Under the pieces are notes generated by a model. That model ran no database searches and had not been told where the DNA came from. It was given only the letters and a program-made list of their open reading frames with translations. This document shows positions 50,660 to 58,072 of a stretch of 64,000 nt of DNA, piece by piece. Source of the DNA: Chthonomonas sp. UBA6659 (lineage in GTDB: Bacteria > Armatimonadota > Fimbriimonadia > Fimbriimonadales > Fimbriimonadaceae). Location of the stretch: the NCBI GenBank assembly GCA_002455425.1, contig DKKT01000042.1:1-64000 (forward strand), given 5' to 3'. The translations under genes were made by a program, and so were the position numbers. Position 1 is the stretch's first letter. Each line of letters begins with the position of its first letter.

Positions 50660-52371
50660 CAGTCGTCCCGCGCCGCGATCGCCACGAGGAGGAACATCTC
50701 ATCCGTGGTTTCTTCGCCCCATGTGATGTCTTTGGGCGGGTCATTCGGCTGGAACGGACTGGTGGCGCTGTTGTCGTAGAGGGCCTCGACCCGAATCACG
50801 CTCCCCGCGGGGATTCGCATCGGCTCTTTCAAGGCGTAGCTCAACTGCCAATTGAAGTCCCAGTTCTCGACCCAGATCAAAGGCCTGGTCGTGCCGTCGG
50901 GGAGTTCGACTTCCGCCTTCATCGACTTGCCCAGGAGGTGCATGTGGGGCATCACGCCGTACAGAATCGTATTGCGTCGGACGGGAAACCGCCCGGTAAC
51001 CTTGGCATTCTTGTCACCGGCTTTGAGCCGAAAGAACGGGTTGGCAAGCCACTTGATGTCGGCGACTCGGTTGATCTTCTCGTCCTTCTTCGCCAAGTAA
51101 AGCGCGACTTGTGTTCGGTCCTCTTCCTCTTTGCCGTTGAGATGATAATGGACCTGCATGACGATGCGCGTCCCCGGCTTGAGTTCGAACGCGGCCCCCT
51201 CCGGCAGCATATAAGGCTGGAGCCCGGGGGCCCAGCCACCGAGCGATCCGTTCGGGATGAAGCCTGGTGTGCCAAACGCGGTGTAGCCTTCCTGGCCGTC
51301 CGAATTGCGCGCTTCGAGGCGCTTCGAGGCCCCTTGGGTGTCGAGGAAGCAGATGACGTGGTGGACGATCTTCCGGTTGCCGGGGCGGACGTCCATCCCT
51401 TTGACCCATACCGTCTCTTTCAGATTGGGCTCGATCACGAAGTGGCGGTAGACGTCGCTTCCTTCGGAAGGCGTCTTGTAGGCGCGCTTCGGCTGGAGGA
51501 GGAGATCGGGTTCGCCGAGGCTCCATCCGGTCCGGAATGTCGGCGGCTTCGGTTCTTTCTTGGCGTCGCCGCGCGGTGCCTTGGCTGCGGCCCAGTTTTT
51601 GAGGGTCTCGATTTGAACGGCGGACAGCACGTTCGGGTCATGGAATTCGCCGAACCCCTCCTTGGCCTTCCAGGGCGGCATCTTGCGCTGTTCGGCAACA
51701 AGAGCGATCATATCCGCCCACTTGCGAGCTTCCTCGTAGTTGCTCAAGGCGAAGGGTGCGGCCTCGCCGACGCGATGACAGCGCATGCAGGAGTTGTAGA
51801 GGATCGGCGCGACATGCTCGGCGAAGTTGACTTGGTCGACCGACGGCGCGCTCGGTCCGGCCATAAGCAAACACCCAAACGGTTCGGTACGAGCGACCGA
51901 TGGGGAATGGCCCGCGAGTACGGCCGAGATCGCATCCTGCAAGTAGGGCTTCTTGACCCGGGTGCCGTCTCTGTTGTCGTCGATCGCACCCTTGTAGACC
52001 ATCCGACCGTCGGCATCCAGGAGGATCGCCGTCGGGACGTGAGTCACACCTCGGGAGCGCGCCACTCCGCCGCCGGGATCGAGGTTGCACGGGAAGCGAA
52101 AGCCACGGTCCTTGGCATACTCGCGGACACCCCCGGGAGTCTCCATCTCGTTGGGAAACAGCGCTTCGAAGGCGACCCGTTCGCCGAACTGGTCGACGAG
52201 CTTGTTGAAACGAGGCGTGTAATGCATCGCGACCGGGCAGTCGGTACTCAAGAAGAGCACCACCTTGACCCCGCTCCGGCTTGGCGTCGACGAGGGCCCG
52301 GTCCCACCGAGCCAACTTGCGCCGACGAGAGCGGCGAGTCCTGCACTCCACAAAACGATCCCTATCTTCAT
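50659..52371 (-). CDS. Exported redoxin - cytochrome c - type II copper monooxygenase-like fusion
   Basis: About 570 residues with signal peptide (MKIGIVLWSAGLAALVGASWL). Part 1 (~30-150) is a thioredoxin-fold redoxin-like domain with FLSTDCPVAMHY (single Cys before Pro). Part 2 contains one haem-c site, NSCMRCH. Part 3 (~280-570) resembles PHM/DBH-type ascorbate-dependent copper monooxygenases: VHHVICF, VHYHLNG and MPHMHLLGKSM supply histidine and methionine ligands of the two copper sites. Likely a periplasmic oxidoreductase; substrate unknown. ATG 52371 is preferred to GTG 52377. A TAGAAT (52416-52421, this strand) is a likely -10. Confidence 0.82.
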   Translation of the reverse strand: MKIGIVLWSAGLAALVGASWLGGTGPSSTPSRSGVKVVLFLSTDCPVAMHYTPRFNKLVDQFGERVAFEALFPNEMETPGGVREYAKDRGFRFPCNLDPGGGVARSRGVTHVPTAILLDADGRMVYKGAIDDNRDGTRVKKPYLQDAISAVLAGHSPSVARTEPFGCLLMAGPSAPSVDQVNFAEHVAPILYNSCMRCHRVGEAAPFALSNYEEARKWADMIALVAEQRKMPPWKAKEGFGEFHDPNVLSAVQIETLKNWAAAKAPRGDAKKEPKPPTFRTGWSLGEPDLLLQPKRAYKTPSEGSDVYRHFVIEPNLKETVWVKGMDVRPGNRKIVHHVICFLDTQGASKRLEARNSDGQEGYTAFGTPGFIPNGSLGGWAPGLQPYMLPEGAAFELKPGTRIVMQVHYHLNGKEEEDRTQVALYLAKKDEKINRVADIKWLANPFFRLKAGDKNAKVTGRFPVRRNTILYGVMPHMHLLGKSMKAEVELPDGTTRPLIWVENWDFNWQLSYALKEPMRIPAGSVIRVEALYDNSATSPFQPNDPPKDITWGEETTDEMFLLVAIAARDD

Positions 52372-52435
52372 GGCCACCAGTTCCTCACGACAAGTTCACA
52401 CACCTCGTTCACGTGATTCTACAGAATGCGTGGGG

Positions 52436-53005
52436 TCAAAGGTCCACAAACCACCGGTGGACGCTGACGTCGTCCGTCAATTCGGGGTGAAACGAGGTGC
52501 CGACGACCCGCCCGGCGCGTACGGCGACGATCCGATCCTGATACCGCGAGAGCACCTCCACGCCGTCGCCGACTCTGCAGACGACCGGCGCGCGGATGAA
52601 CACTCCGGTCACCGGATGATCGACCCCGGCGAAAGCGACCGTGTCTTCGAAGCTGTGGATCTGGGCTCCGAATGCGTTTCGGACCACCGTGATGTCGAGT
52701 AACCCAAGCCGGTATTGATCGCGACCCTCGATCTCCCGTGCCAGGAGGATCATCCCCATGCAGGTCCCCCAAATCGGCATGCCTTCCTGCGCCCTCCGGC
52801 AGATCGCTTCGCCGAGACCGTATCGCTCGAGCAGCAGCCCCACGGTCGTACTCTCGCCTCCAGGGATGATCAGCCGATCGATCGCCGAGAGCTCCTCGGA
52901 CGTTCGGACTTCGCGGGTCTCGACACCCGGTGACGTTCGACGCACGGCGTCGAGGTGTTTTTCGAAGTCACCTTGGATTGCGAGCACGCCAATTCGCTCG
53001 GGCAT
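52436..53005 (-). CDS. pdxT: Glutamine amidotransferase subunit of pyridoxal 5'-phosphate synthase
   Basis: 189 residues. Class I glutaminase that passes ammonia to PdxS in the DXP-independent PLP pathway. Motifs: GVLAIQGDFEKH at the start, IPGGESTT, nucleophile Cys in GTCMGMI and the His-Glu pair in TSFHPELTDD. Length normal. PdxS, usually adjacent, is not in the window. TACACT (53012-53017, this strand) ends 6 nt before the ATG, and no Shine-Dalgarno is seen. Confidence 0.94.
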   Translation of the reverse strand: MPERIGVLAIQGDFEKHLDAVRRTSPGVETREVRTSEELSAIDRLIIPGGESTTVGLLLERYGLGEAICRRAQEGMPIWGTCMGMILLAREIEGRDQYRLGLLDITVVRNAFGAQIHSFEDTVAFAGVDHPVTGVFIRAPVVCRVGDGVEVLSRYQDRIVAVRAGRVVGTSFHPELTDDVSVHRWFVDL

Positions 53006-53017
53006 CCCGCGAGTGTA

Positions 53018-53647
53018 TCAGGCCTTGGGCAGACCGACCCCGTAGGGTTGGGTTGCAGGCACGACGCGACCCATTCGAACCGGGTCGGCTTCGAACCAAG
53101 ACATTTCGAACCCCAGATTCCGGCTTGCGACGGTGGGGTTCCGCTCGTATTGCGGAGCGAAATCGGCATCGAGCACTCGGAGCTTCTCGATCGCGGCCAG
53201 CTGGGCCTGATTCAGTTCATCCATCAGCTGGACATAGCGCCCAAGGAACCGGGCATCTTCGCACTCTTCGACTCCGCGACGGGCCGCGTTCATGGATGCC
53301 GCCCACCGTCCCAGGGCCCGGAGGGTCAACGCTTCCAGGAAGCGATATCCTGGCTCCGAGGGGTTATCGGCGATGAGTCGGCGCGTGGTCCGGAGGACGT
53401 CTTGGTAGCGCCCGAGGTGCCACTCCGCCCGCACCGCAACTTCGCGGACCGCGACGTTCGAGGGGTCTTGGCGCAACAGTCGGCGGCATTGCCGCAGGAC
53501 TTCGCGATCCGAACCGGATTCAAGGAGCCCGGCCAATTCTGGCCGGCTCGCGAACGGCCCGAAGGTCGGCGCAGTTTCGATCCCAGGGCACCGCTTGCCG
53601 CTTCCCCTTCTCCGTTCCCATTGACTACCCGTGGCGCTCTTCATCAT
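53018..53647 (-). CDS. TPR-like hypothetical protein
   Basis: 209 residues. The middle holds repeats of TPR-like helices (LRQDPSNVAVREVAVRAEWHLGRYQDVLRTTRRLI, RFLEALTLRALGRWAASMNAARRGVEE), followed by a low-similarity tail (YERNPTVASRNLGFEMSWFEADPVRM). No signal peptide. Two ATG codons in a row at 53647 and 53644, with GGGAG just upstream. Thirteen bp before pdxT on the same strand. Function unknown. Confidence 0.62.
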   Translation of the reverse strand: MMKSATGSQWERRRGSGKRCPGIETAPTFGPFASRPELAGLLESGSDREVLRQCRRLLRQDPSNVAVREVAVRAEWHLGRYQDVLRTTRRLIADNPSEPGYRFLEALTLRALGRWAASMNAARRGVEECEDARFLGRYVQLMDELNQAQLAAIEKLRVLDADFAPQYERNPTVASRNLGFEMSWFEADPVRMGRVVPATQPYGVGLPKA

Positions 53648-53734
53648 GCTCCCTGCCTGCCGCCCGGGAAATGCCGAGATGACTTAGCTTAACAATCTCG
53701 GCACACTCCGTGTGATGGCATTCTTGCGTGAAGT

Positions 53735-55663
53735 TCACTGCGCAAGCGCGCTGGGCCATCGATTCTGGTCCTTTTGCGGGGCAATCTCCGCGATTTTCGC
53801 CCGGACTCCGAGCGGAATCCGACGACTCCCGTCGGGCGTGCGGAGCGGAATGAGCGAAGCCGTGGCCGTTGCTTCCGCGGCCCAGTGACGGGCGAATGGC
53901 TCGTCGAGGTCGCGCAGGAAGATGATCCAGTCTCCCTCGCTCGGTCGGCAAAGAAGGGCTCCAACCGGGAGCGTCAAGCGAAGCTTGGCCGCAAACTTGC
54001 GGAACGCCATTTCGACGACGGGTCGACCGAACTGCTCGATCAACTGGTCCAGTCGAAGCGGCTCAAGCGTCACCAGAACACCGCGTTCCGCTTGCCCTAC
54101 CGCGTCCTGGAACTCACGGGGGGTCGCGAACCCGGCCGGGCCTTTGACCGATCCATCGAGGCGCGCGAGTGCCTGCCCGAGTTCGGCGGCGACAATCCGG
54201 ATCGTCTCGAGTTCCTTCACGTCGATGGCTCCTGAGGCGTTCGTCGCAACGGTGAGGAAGCCGAAGACAGAGGCACTCACGTCGATCGGGATCAGCGCGT
54301 AGCTCCCCACACGACGCTTGAGGGCTTCGACCCGGTCGATCCGAGCGTCGTCGGCCGTGTCGAAGAGGTGAACTTCCTCTCCGCCCGAAGCGAGCCAGCC
54401 TGGGATGCCCGTTTGGCCGTCGAAGTTCAGCGACTCGAAGAGGCGGTGGGAGGCTCCAAGCGCGGCCACGGAATAGACCGAATCGCCGTCGAGGAACCAG
54501 ATGGCGAGGTGTCCGGGGTTCAGGATTTCGTTCAATTCGCGAGCCACTCGGGCGGCGAGATTGGCCGCCGACTCCGCGCCGCTTGCGGTCGTGGCGATCG
54601 TATACAAGAGCTCGATTTCGCGAAGACGTCGCCGTTCTTGCGCCTCGACTTGCTCCTTCTGAATCTGGGCTGCGACGAACGGTGCGGCCTCCTCGGCTTT
54701 GGCCACTGCCTCGTCCAAGCGGTGCCGCGATTCGTCGGTGAGGCAGAGGGCCCCGACAATGAGGCCGCGATGCTTGAGCAGGACGGTGGCGCCGAGCGTT
54801 CGGTGATTCTCTTCTTGGGCGACCAACATCGCCTGCTCGATCCGATGGCGCATCTGCCACTCGCTCAGGCCCTTGGCAAGCGGGAACATCGCGGTCTTGA
54901 GTGGCTCAGGGACGTTACCGGAGGCGGCCCGCACGACGACGGCGTCCGCAAATTGTGCGCACGTGTGGAGGGTGGTTCCCGCCGCGCCGGTGATTTCGCG
55001 CAGACGGTGGGCGATCCGTTGCTCGAACGTCTCGCCGGTGGCATCGGCGGCTTCCGTCAGCTGAACGGCGATCCGGTCCCGGCGGCTTCGACGCTCCAGA
55101 TCACGATATTGGTCGCGCAGACTGCGGAAGTTCTCGCGCAGTTCGAGATAGGCGATCGGCTCAGGACCGTCGGAGAGCGTCTGCGGTGTCGGCTCGGGAG
55201 CGGCGGGTCGGGTCACGGTCATCACGATCCGAGCCTGTGTCAGCAAAAGGCCGACCACGAGAACGGCGAGCGCCTGTCCCAGGAGGGGTCCGCTCGGCGG
55301 TGCGGTCGTCGTAAGGTTCGCGGCGACCAGGATCCAAGCTGCGGCGATCGGAGCCATCGCCGCGGGGTTCGATCCGTGCCGCGCGGCCGCATAGGCACAA
55401 GGGGCGAGCACGAGGAACCCGTATTGGGTGAGGATGCCGAAACGGGCCGCCAAGTAGGCGAGCAATGCTGCATCGATCACGGCGATCCAGCCGGACACCC
55501 CGGGGTTGCGGAGCTTTCGCCGATCAAGAAGCGCGACGACGATCGCGAATGCGCCGCCGATCGCGGCCACCTGCCCGACCATCGGGAACTGAGTGCGATC
55601 AAGCGCATAGGTCACGCTCACGAGCGCGAGCCAAAACAGGGCACGGACGACGAACTCCAACAT
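53735..55663 (-). CDS. Membrane sensor with two GAF-like domains and degenerate GGDEF-like end
   Basis: 642 residues. Five or six transmembrane helices (~1-150), a coiled region (ELRENFRSLRDQYRDLERRS), two GAF-like domains (~185-330 and 345-500) and a ~110-residue end with LEPLRLDQLIEQFGRPVVEMAFRKFAAKLR and RPSEGDWIIFL. The last part follows the outline of a GGDEF domain, but the signature is SEGDW instead of GG(D/E)EF, so cyclase activity is doubtful. It may sense small molecules and bind a nucleotide or partner. Upstream of the TPR gene, downstream of prs. Confidence 0.72.
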   Translation of the reverse strand: MLEFVVRALFWLALVSVTYALDRTQFPMVGQVAAIGGAFAIVVALLDRRKLRNPGVSGWIAVIDAALLAYLAARFGILTQYGFLVLAPCAYAAARHGSNPAAMAPIAAAWILVAANLTTTAPPSGPLLGQALAVLVVGLLLTQARIVMTVTRPAAPEPTPQTLSDGPEPIAYLELRENFRSLRDQYRDLERRSRRDRIAVQLTEAADATGETFEQRIAHRLREITGAAGTTLHTCAQFADAVVVRAASGNVPEPLKTAMFPLAKGLSEWQMRHRIEQAMLVAQEENHRTLGATVLLKHRGLIVGALCLTDESRHRLDEAVAKAEEAAPFVAAQIQKEQVEAQERRRLREIELLYTIATTASGAESAANLAARVARELNEILNPGHLAIWFLDGDSVYSVAALGASHRLFESLNFDGQTGIPGWLASGGEEVHLFDTADDARIDRVEALKRRVGSYALIPIDVSASVFGFLTVATNASGAIDVKELETIRIVAAELGQALARLDGSVKGPAGFATPREFQDAVGQAERGVLVTLEPLRLDQLIEQFGRPVVEMAFRKFAAKLRLTLPVGALLCRPSEGDWIIFLRDLDEPFARHWAAEATATASLIPLRTPDGSRRIPLGVRAKIAEIAPQKDQNRWPSALAQ

Positions 55664-55721
55664 CCTACTTGAGGTTTCGGAAGCTCGAAACCTGAAGCTC
55701 AGGGTGAAGATCGGTGCGGAT

Positions 55722-56729
55722 CTATCGCCAGTCGTCGAAGAGCTCGCTCACCGACTCGTCGAGGTGGATCCGACGGATGGCTTCACCCAAGAGCGGTGCA
55801 CACGGCAAGATCGTCAGCTTCGGAAACATCTTGACGCTCGGAATCGGCACGGTGTCCGTCACGATGACCTTCGAGATGACCGAGTCCTGCATGCGCTGGC
55901 TGGCGTTGCCGCTGAAGACCGCATGGGTGCAGCTGGCGACGACTTCGGTCGCGCCCCTCTTGAGGAGCACCTCGGCGCCGGTGATCACGGATCCGCCGGT
56001 GTCGATCATGTCGTCGATCATCACGCACTTCTTGCCTTCGACGTCACCGATGATTTCGATGATGTCGACCTTGTTCGGCTCGGGCCGGCGCTTGGCGATG
56101 ATGGCGATCGGAACGCCCCCGAGCATCTCGGCGAGGGACCGGGCGCGGCCGACACCGGCGACATCGGGGCTCACCACGACGATGTTCTCCTCGCGGTAGC
56201 CCTCAAGGATCATGTGGCGTCCGATGATCGGACCGGCGTAGAGGTGATCGACCGGGATGTTGAAGAACCCTTGGATCTGCTCGGCGTGGAGATCGACCGT
56301 CACGACGCGTTGGGCCCCGGCCACGCTGATGAGGTCCGCGATGAGGCGGGCCGTGATCGGTTCGCGCGGCTTCGTCTTCTTGTCCTGGCGGGCATAGCCG
56401 AGGTACGGGATGACGACGGTGAGGCGCTTGGCCGAGGCCCTTCGGAACGCGTCGAGGAAAATGAGCAGTTCGACGAGCGTGTCGTTCGCGGGATAGCACG
56501 TCGGCTGAAGAATGAAGACGTCGTTGCCCCGGGCACTCTCGTCGACCATGACCCGAATCTCGCCGTCGCTGAACTTCGTGGACGTGCACCTCCCGAGATC
56601 GATCTCAAGGTACTCGGCGACGCGGTGCCCGAGATCATGGTGGGCATTGCCGCAGAACAGCTTCATCCCCCCAAGGTCGACGTCGCTCAGGTTCTTTTCC
56701 GTTTTCGTTCGCGCCATTGTCGTGCCCAT
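55722..56729 (-). CDS. prs: Ribose-phosphate pyrophosphokinase
   Basis: 335 residues. Makes PRPP from ribose 5-phosphate and ATP. Motifs: N-terminal KLFCGNAHHDLGHRVAEYL, the ATP-binding FSDGEI, RQDKKTKPREPITAR, the Mg-binding VDLHAEQIQGFF, PRPP-binding loop VMIDDMIDTGGS. Complete length. Start ATG 56729 (GGAG 11 nt upstream) or 56717; both overlap the 3' end of glmU (stop 56687), so prs is translated with it. Third gene of alaS-glmU-prs. Confidence 0.95.
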   Translation of the reverse strand: MGTTMARTKTEKNLSDVDLGGMKLFCGNAHHDLGHRVAEYLEIDLGRCTSTKFSDGEIRVMVDESARGNDVFILQPTCYPANDTLVELLIFLDAFRRASAKRLTVVIPYLGYARQDKKTKPREPITARLIADLISVAGAQRVVTVDLHAEQIQGFFNIPVDHLYAGPIIGRHMILEGYREENIVVVSPDVAGVGRARSLAEMLGGVPIAIIAKRRPEPNKVDIIEIIGDVEGKKCVMIDDMIDTGGSVITGAEVLLKRGATEVVASCTHAVFSGNASQRMQDSVISKVIVTDTVPIPSVKMFPKLTILPCAPLLGEAIRRIHLDESVSELFDDWR

Positions 56730-58072
56730 TCTGGTTTGTTCTCCTGTCGACTTCGTCCGATGCCGAGTTCATCCTCGCCGACGTCGTGCGTGATGGTGCT
56801 CCCGGCGGCGATCACCACCCCATCTCCGATTGTAACCGGAGCGACGAGGGTCGAGTTCGAGCCGACGAAGGCGTTGGCCCCGATCGTCGTCTTGTGTTTT
56901 TCGAAGCCATCGTAATTGCAGGTGATGGTGCCGGCCCCGATGTTGGTTCCCGCCCCGACTTCGGCATCGCCGATGTAGCTGAGGTGAGACACCTGGCTCC
57001 CCGGTGCGAGCACCGCGTTCTTGATTTCGACAAAATTCCCGATCTTGACGCCGTCTCCGACGTCGGCTCCGGGGCGGAGGTGCGCGTACGGTCCGCATCG
57101 CGAGCCATCCGCCATTCTCGCCCTGTCGACGAAGCTCATGAGCACGGTGCAGCCTCGCCCGATCCGGGAGTCCTTGACCCGGCTCACCGGTCCGATCGTC
57201 GAGCCTGATCCGATGCTCGTGACTCCTTCCAGCGTGGTCATCGGGGCGATGGTCACATCCGGTTCGATCGTGACGTCGAGCCCGATGTAGGTCGTCTCGG
57301 GATCGATGATCGTGACGCCGTCGAGCATATGCCGGACGAGGGTGCGCTGACGGAGGACATCGGACGCTTCGGCCAGCTGGCGCCGGTCGTTGACCCCGAC
57401 GAGGACGCTCGGGTCTTCGAATACCGCCGTCGCGACCGCGGCTCCTTCCGATGCCAGAAGACGGATCGCATCGGTCAAGTAGTACTCGCCCTGAGCATTC
57501 GCGGACGAAAGCTGAGGGAGAATCCGGAAGAGCGTCACGGCGTCGAAGCAGTAGACCCCGGCGTTGACTTCGCGGACCTCGCGCTCGTCGGCGGTTGCAT
57601 CCTTCTCCTCCACGATCGCCACCGCGCGTCCGTCCGGGTCGCGGATCAGACGGCCGTAGCCCGTCGGGTCCGACACGATGCTGGTCGCGACGGTCGCCGC
57701 AGCGGCCTGTTCGCGATGGACACGGAGGAGTGCGTCGAAGACGCCGGCATCGAGGAGCGGAGTGTCGCCGGGCGCCACGATGACCGGGCCATCGTAGCCA
57801 CGGAGGGGGTCTTCGGCCATCCGCACCGCGTGGCCGGTTCCGAGCTGCTCGGCTTGGATCGCGAACCGATACTCGGAGCCGGCCAGCGCCTCGCGCACGG
57901 CATCGGCACCATGGCCGACGACGACGATTGGCGCGGCGATGCCGGCCGCGCGCATCGCGCGGCCGACGAGATCGACCATCGGCACGCCACAGACGGGATG
58001 AAGCGCTTTCGGCATTTCCGATTTCATCCGCGTGCCCTTGCCTGCGGCGAGGATCACTCCTTGCACGCTCAT
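56687..58072 (-). CDS. glmU: Bifunctional UDP-GlcNAc pyrophosphorylase / glucosamine-1-phosphate acetyltransferase
   Basis: 461 residues. Residues ~1-230: pyrophosphorylase with nucleotidyl motif LAAGKGTRMKSEMPKAL, GTGHAVRMAED, and the YGRLIRD and NAGVYCFD segments. Residues ~255-461: left-handed beta-helix acetyltransferase with hexapeptide repeats and GNFVEIKNAVL, ITCNYDGFEKHKTTIG and GSNSTLVAPVTIGDG. Makes UDP-GlcNAc for peptidoglycan. Starts at ATG 58072, overlapping the alaS stop (ATGA). The frame is open upstream but only as alaS shadow. Confidence 0.96.
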   Translation of the reverse strand: MSVQGVILAAGKGTRMKSEMPKALHPVCGVPMVDLVGRAMRAAGIAAPIVVVGHGADAVREALAGSEYRFAIQAEQLGTGHAVRMAEDPLRGYDGPVIVAPGDTPLLDAGVFDALLRVHREQAAAATVATSIVSDPTGYGRLIRDPDGRAVAIVEEKDATADEREVREVNAGVYCFDAVTLFRILPQLSSANAQGEYYLTDAIRLLASEGAAVATAVFEDPSVLVGVNDRRQLAEASDVLRQRTLVRHMLDGVTIIDPETTYIGLDVTIEPDVTIAPMTTLEGVTSIGSGSTIGPVSRVKDSRIGRGCTVLMSFVDRARMADGSRCGPYAHLRPGADVGDGVKIGNFVEIKNAVLAPGSQVSHLSYIGDAEVGAGTNIGAGTITCNYDGFEKHKTTIGANAFVGSNSTLVAPVTIGDGVVIAAGSTITHDVGEDELGIGRSRQENKPEWARQWRERKRKRT

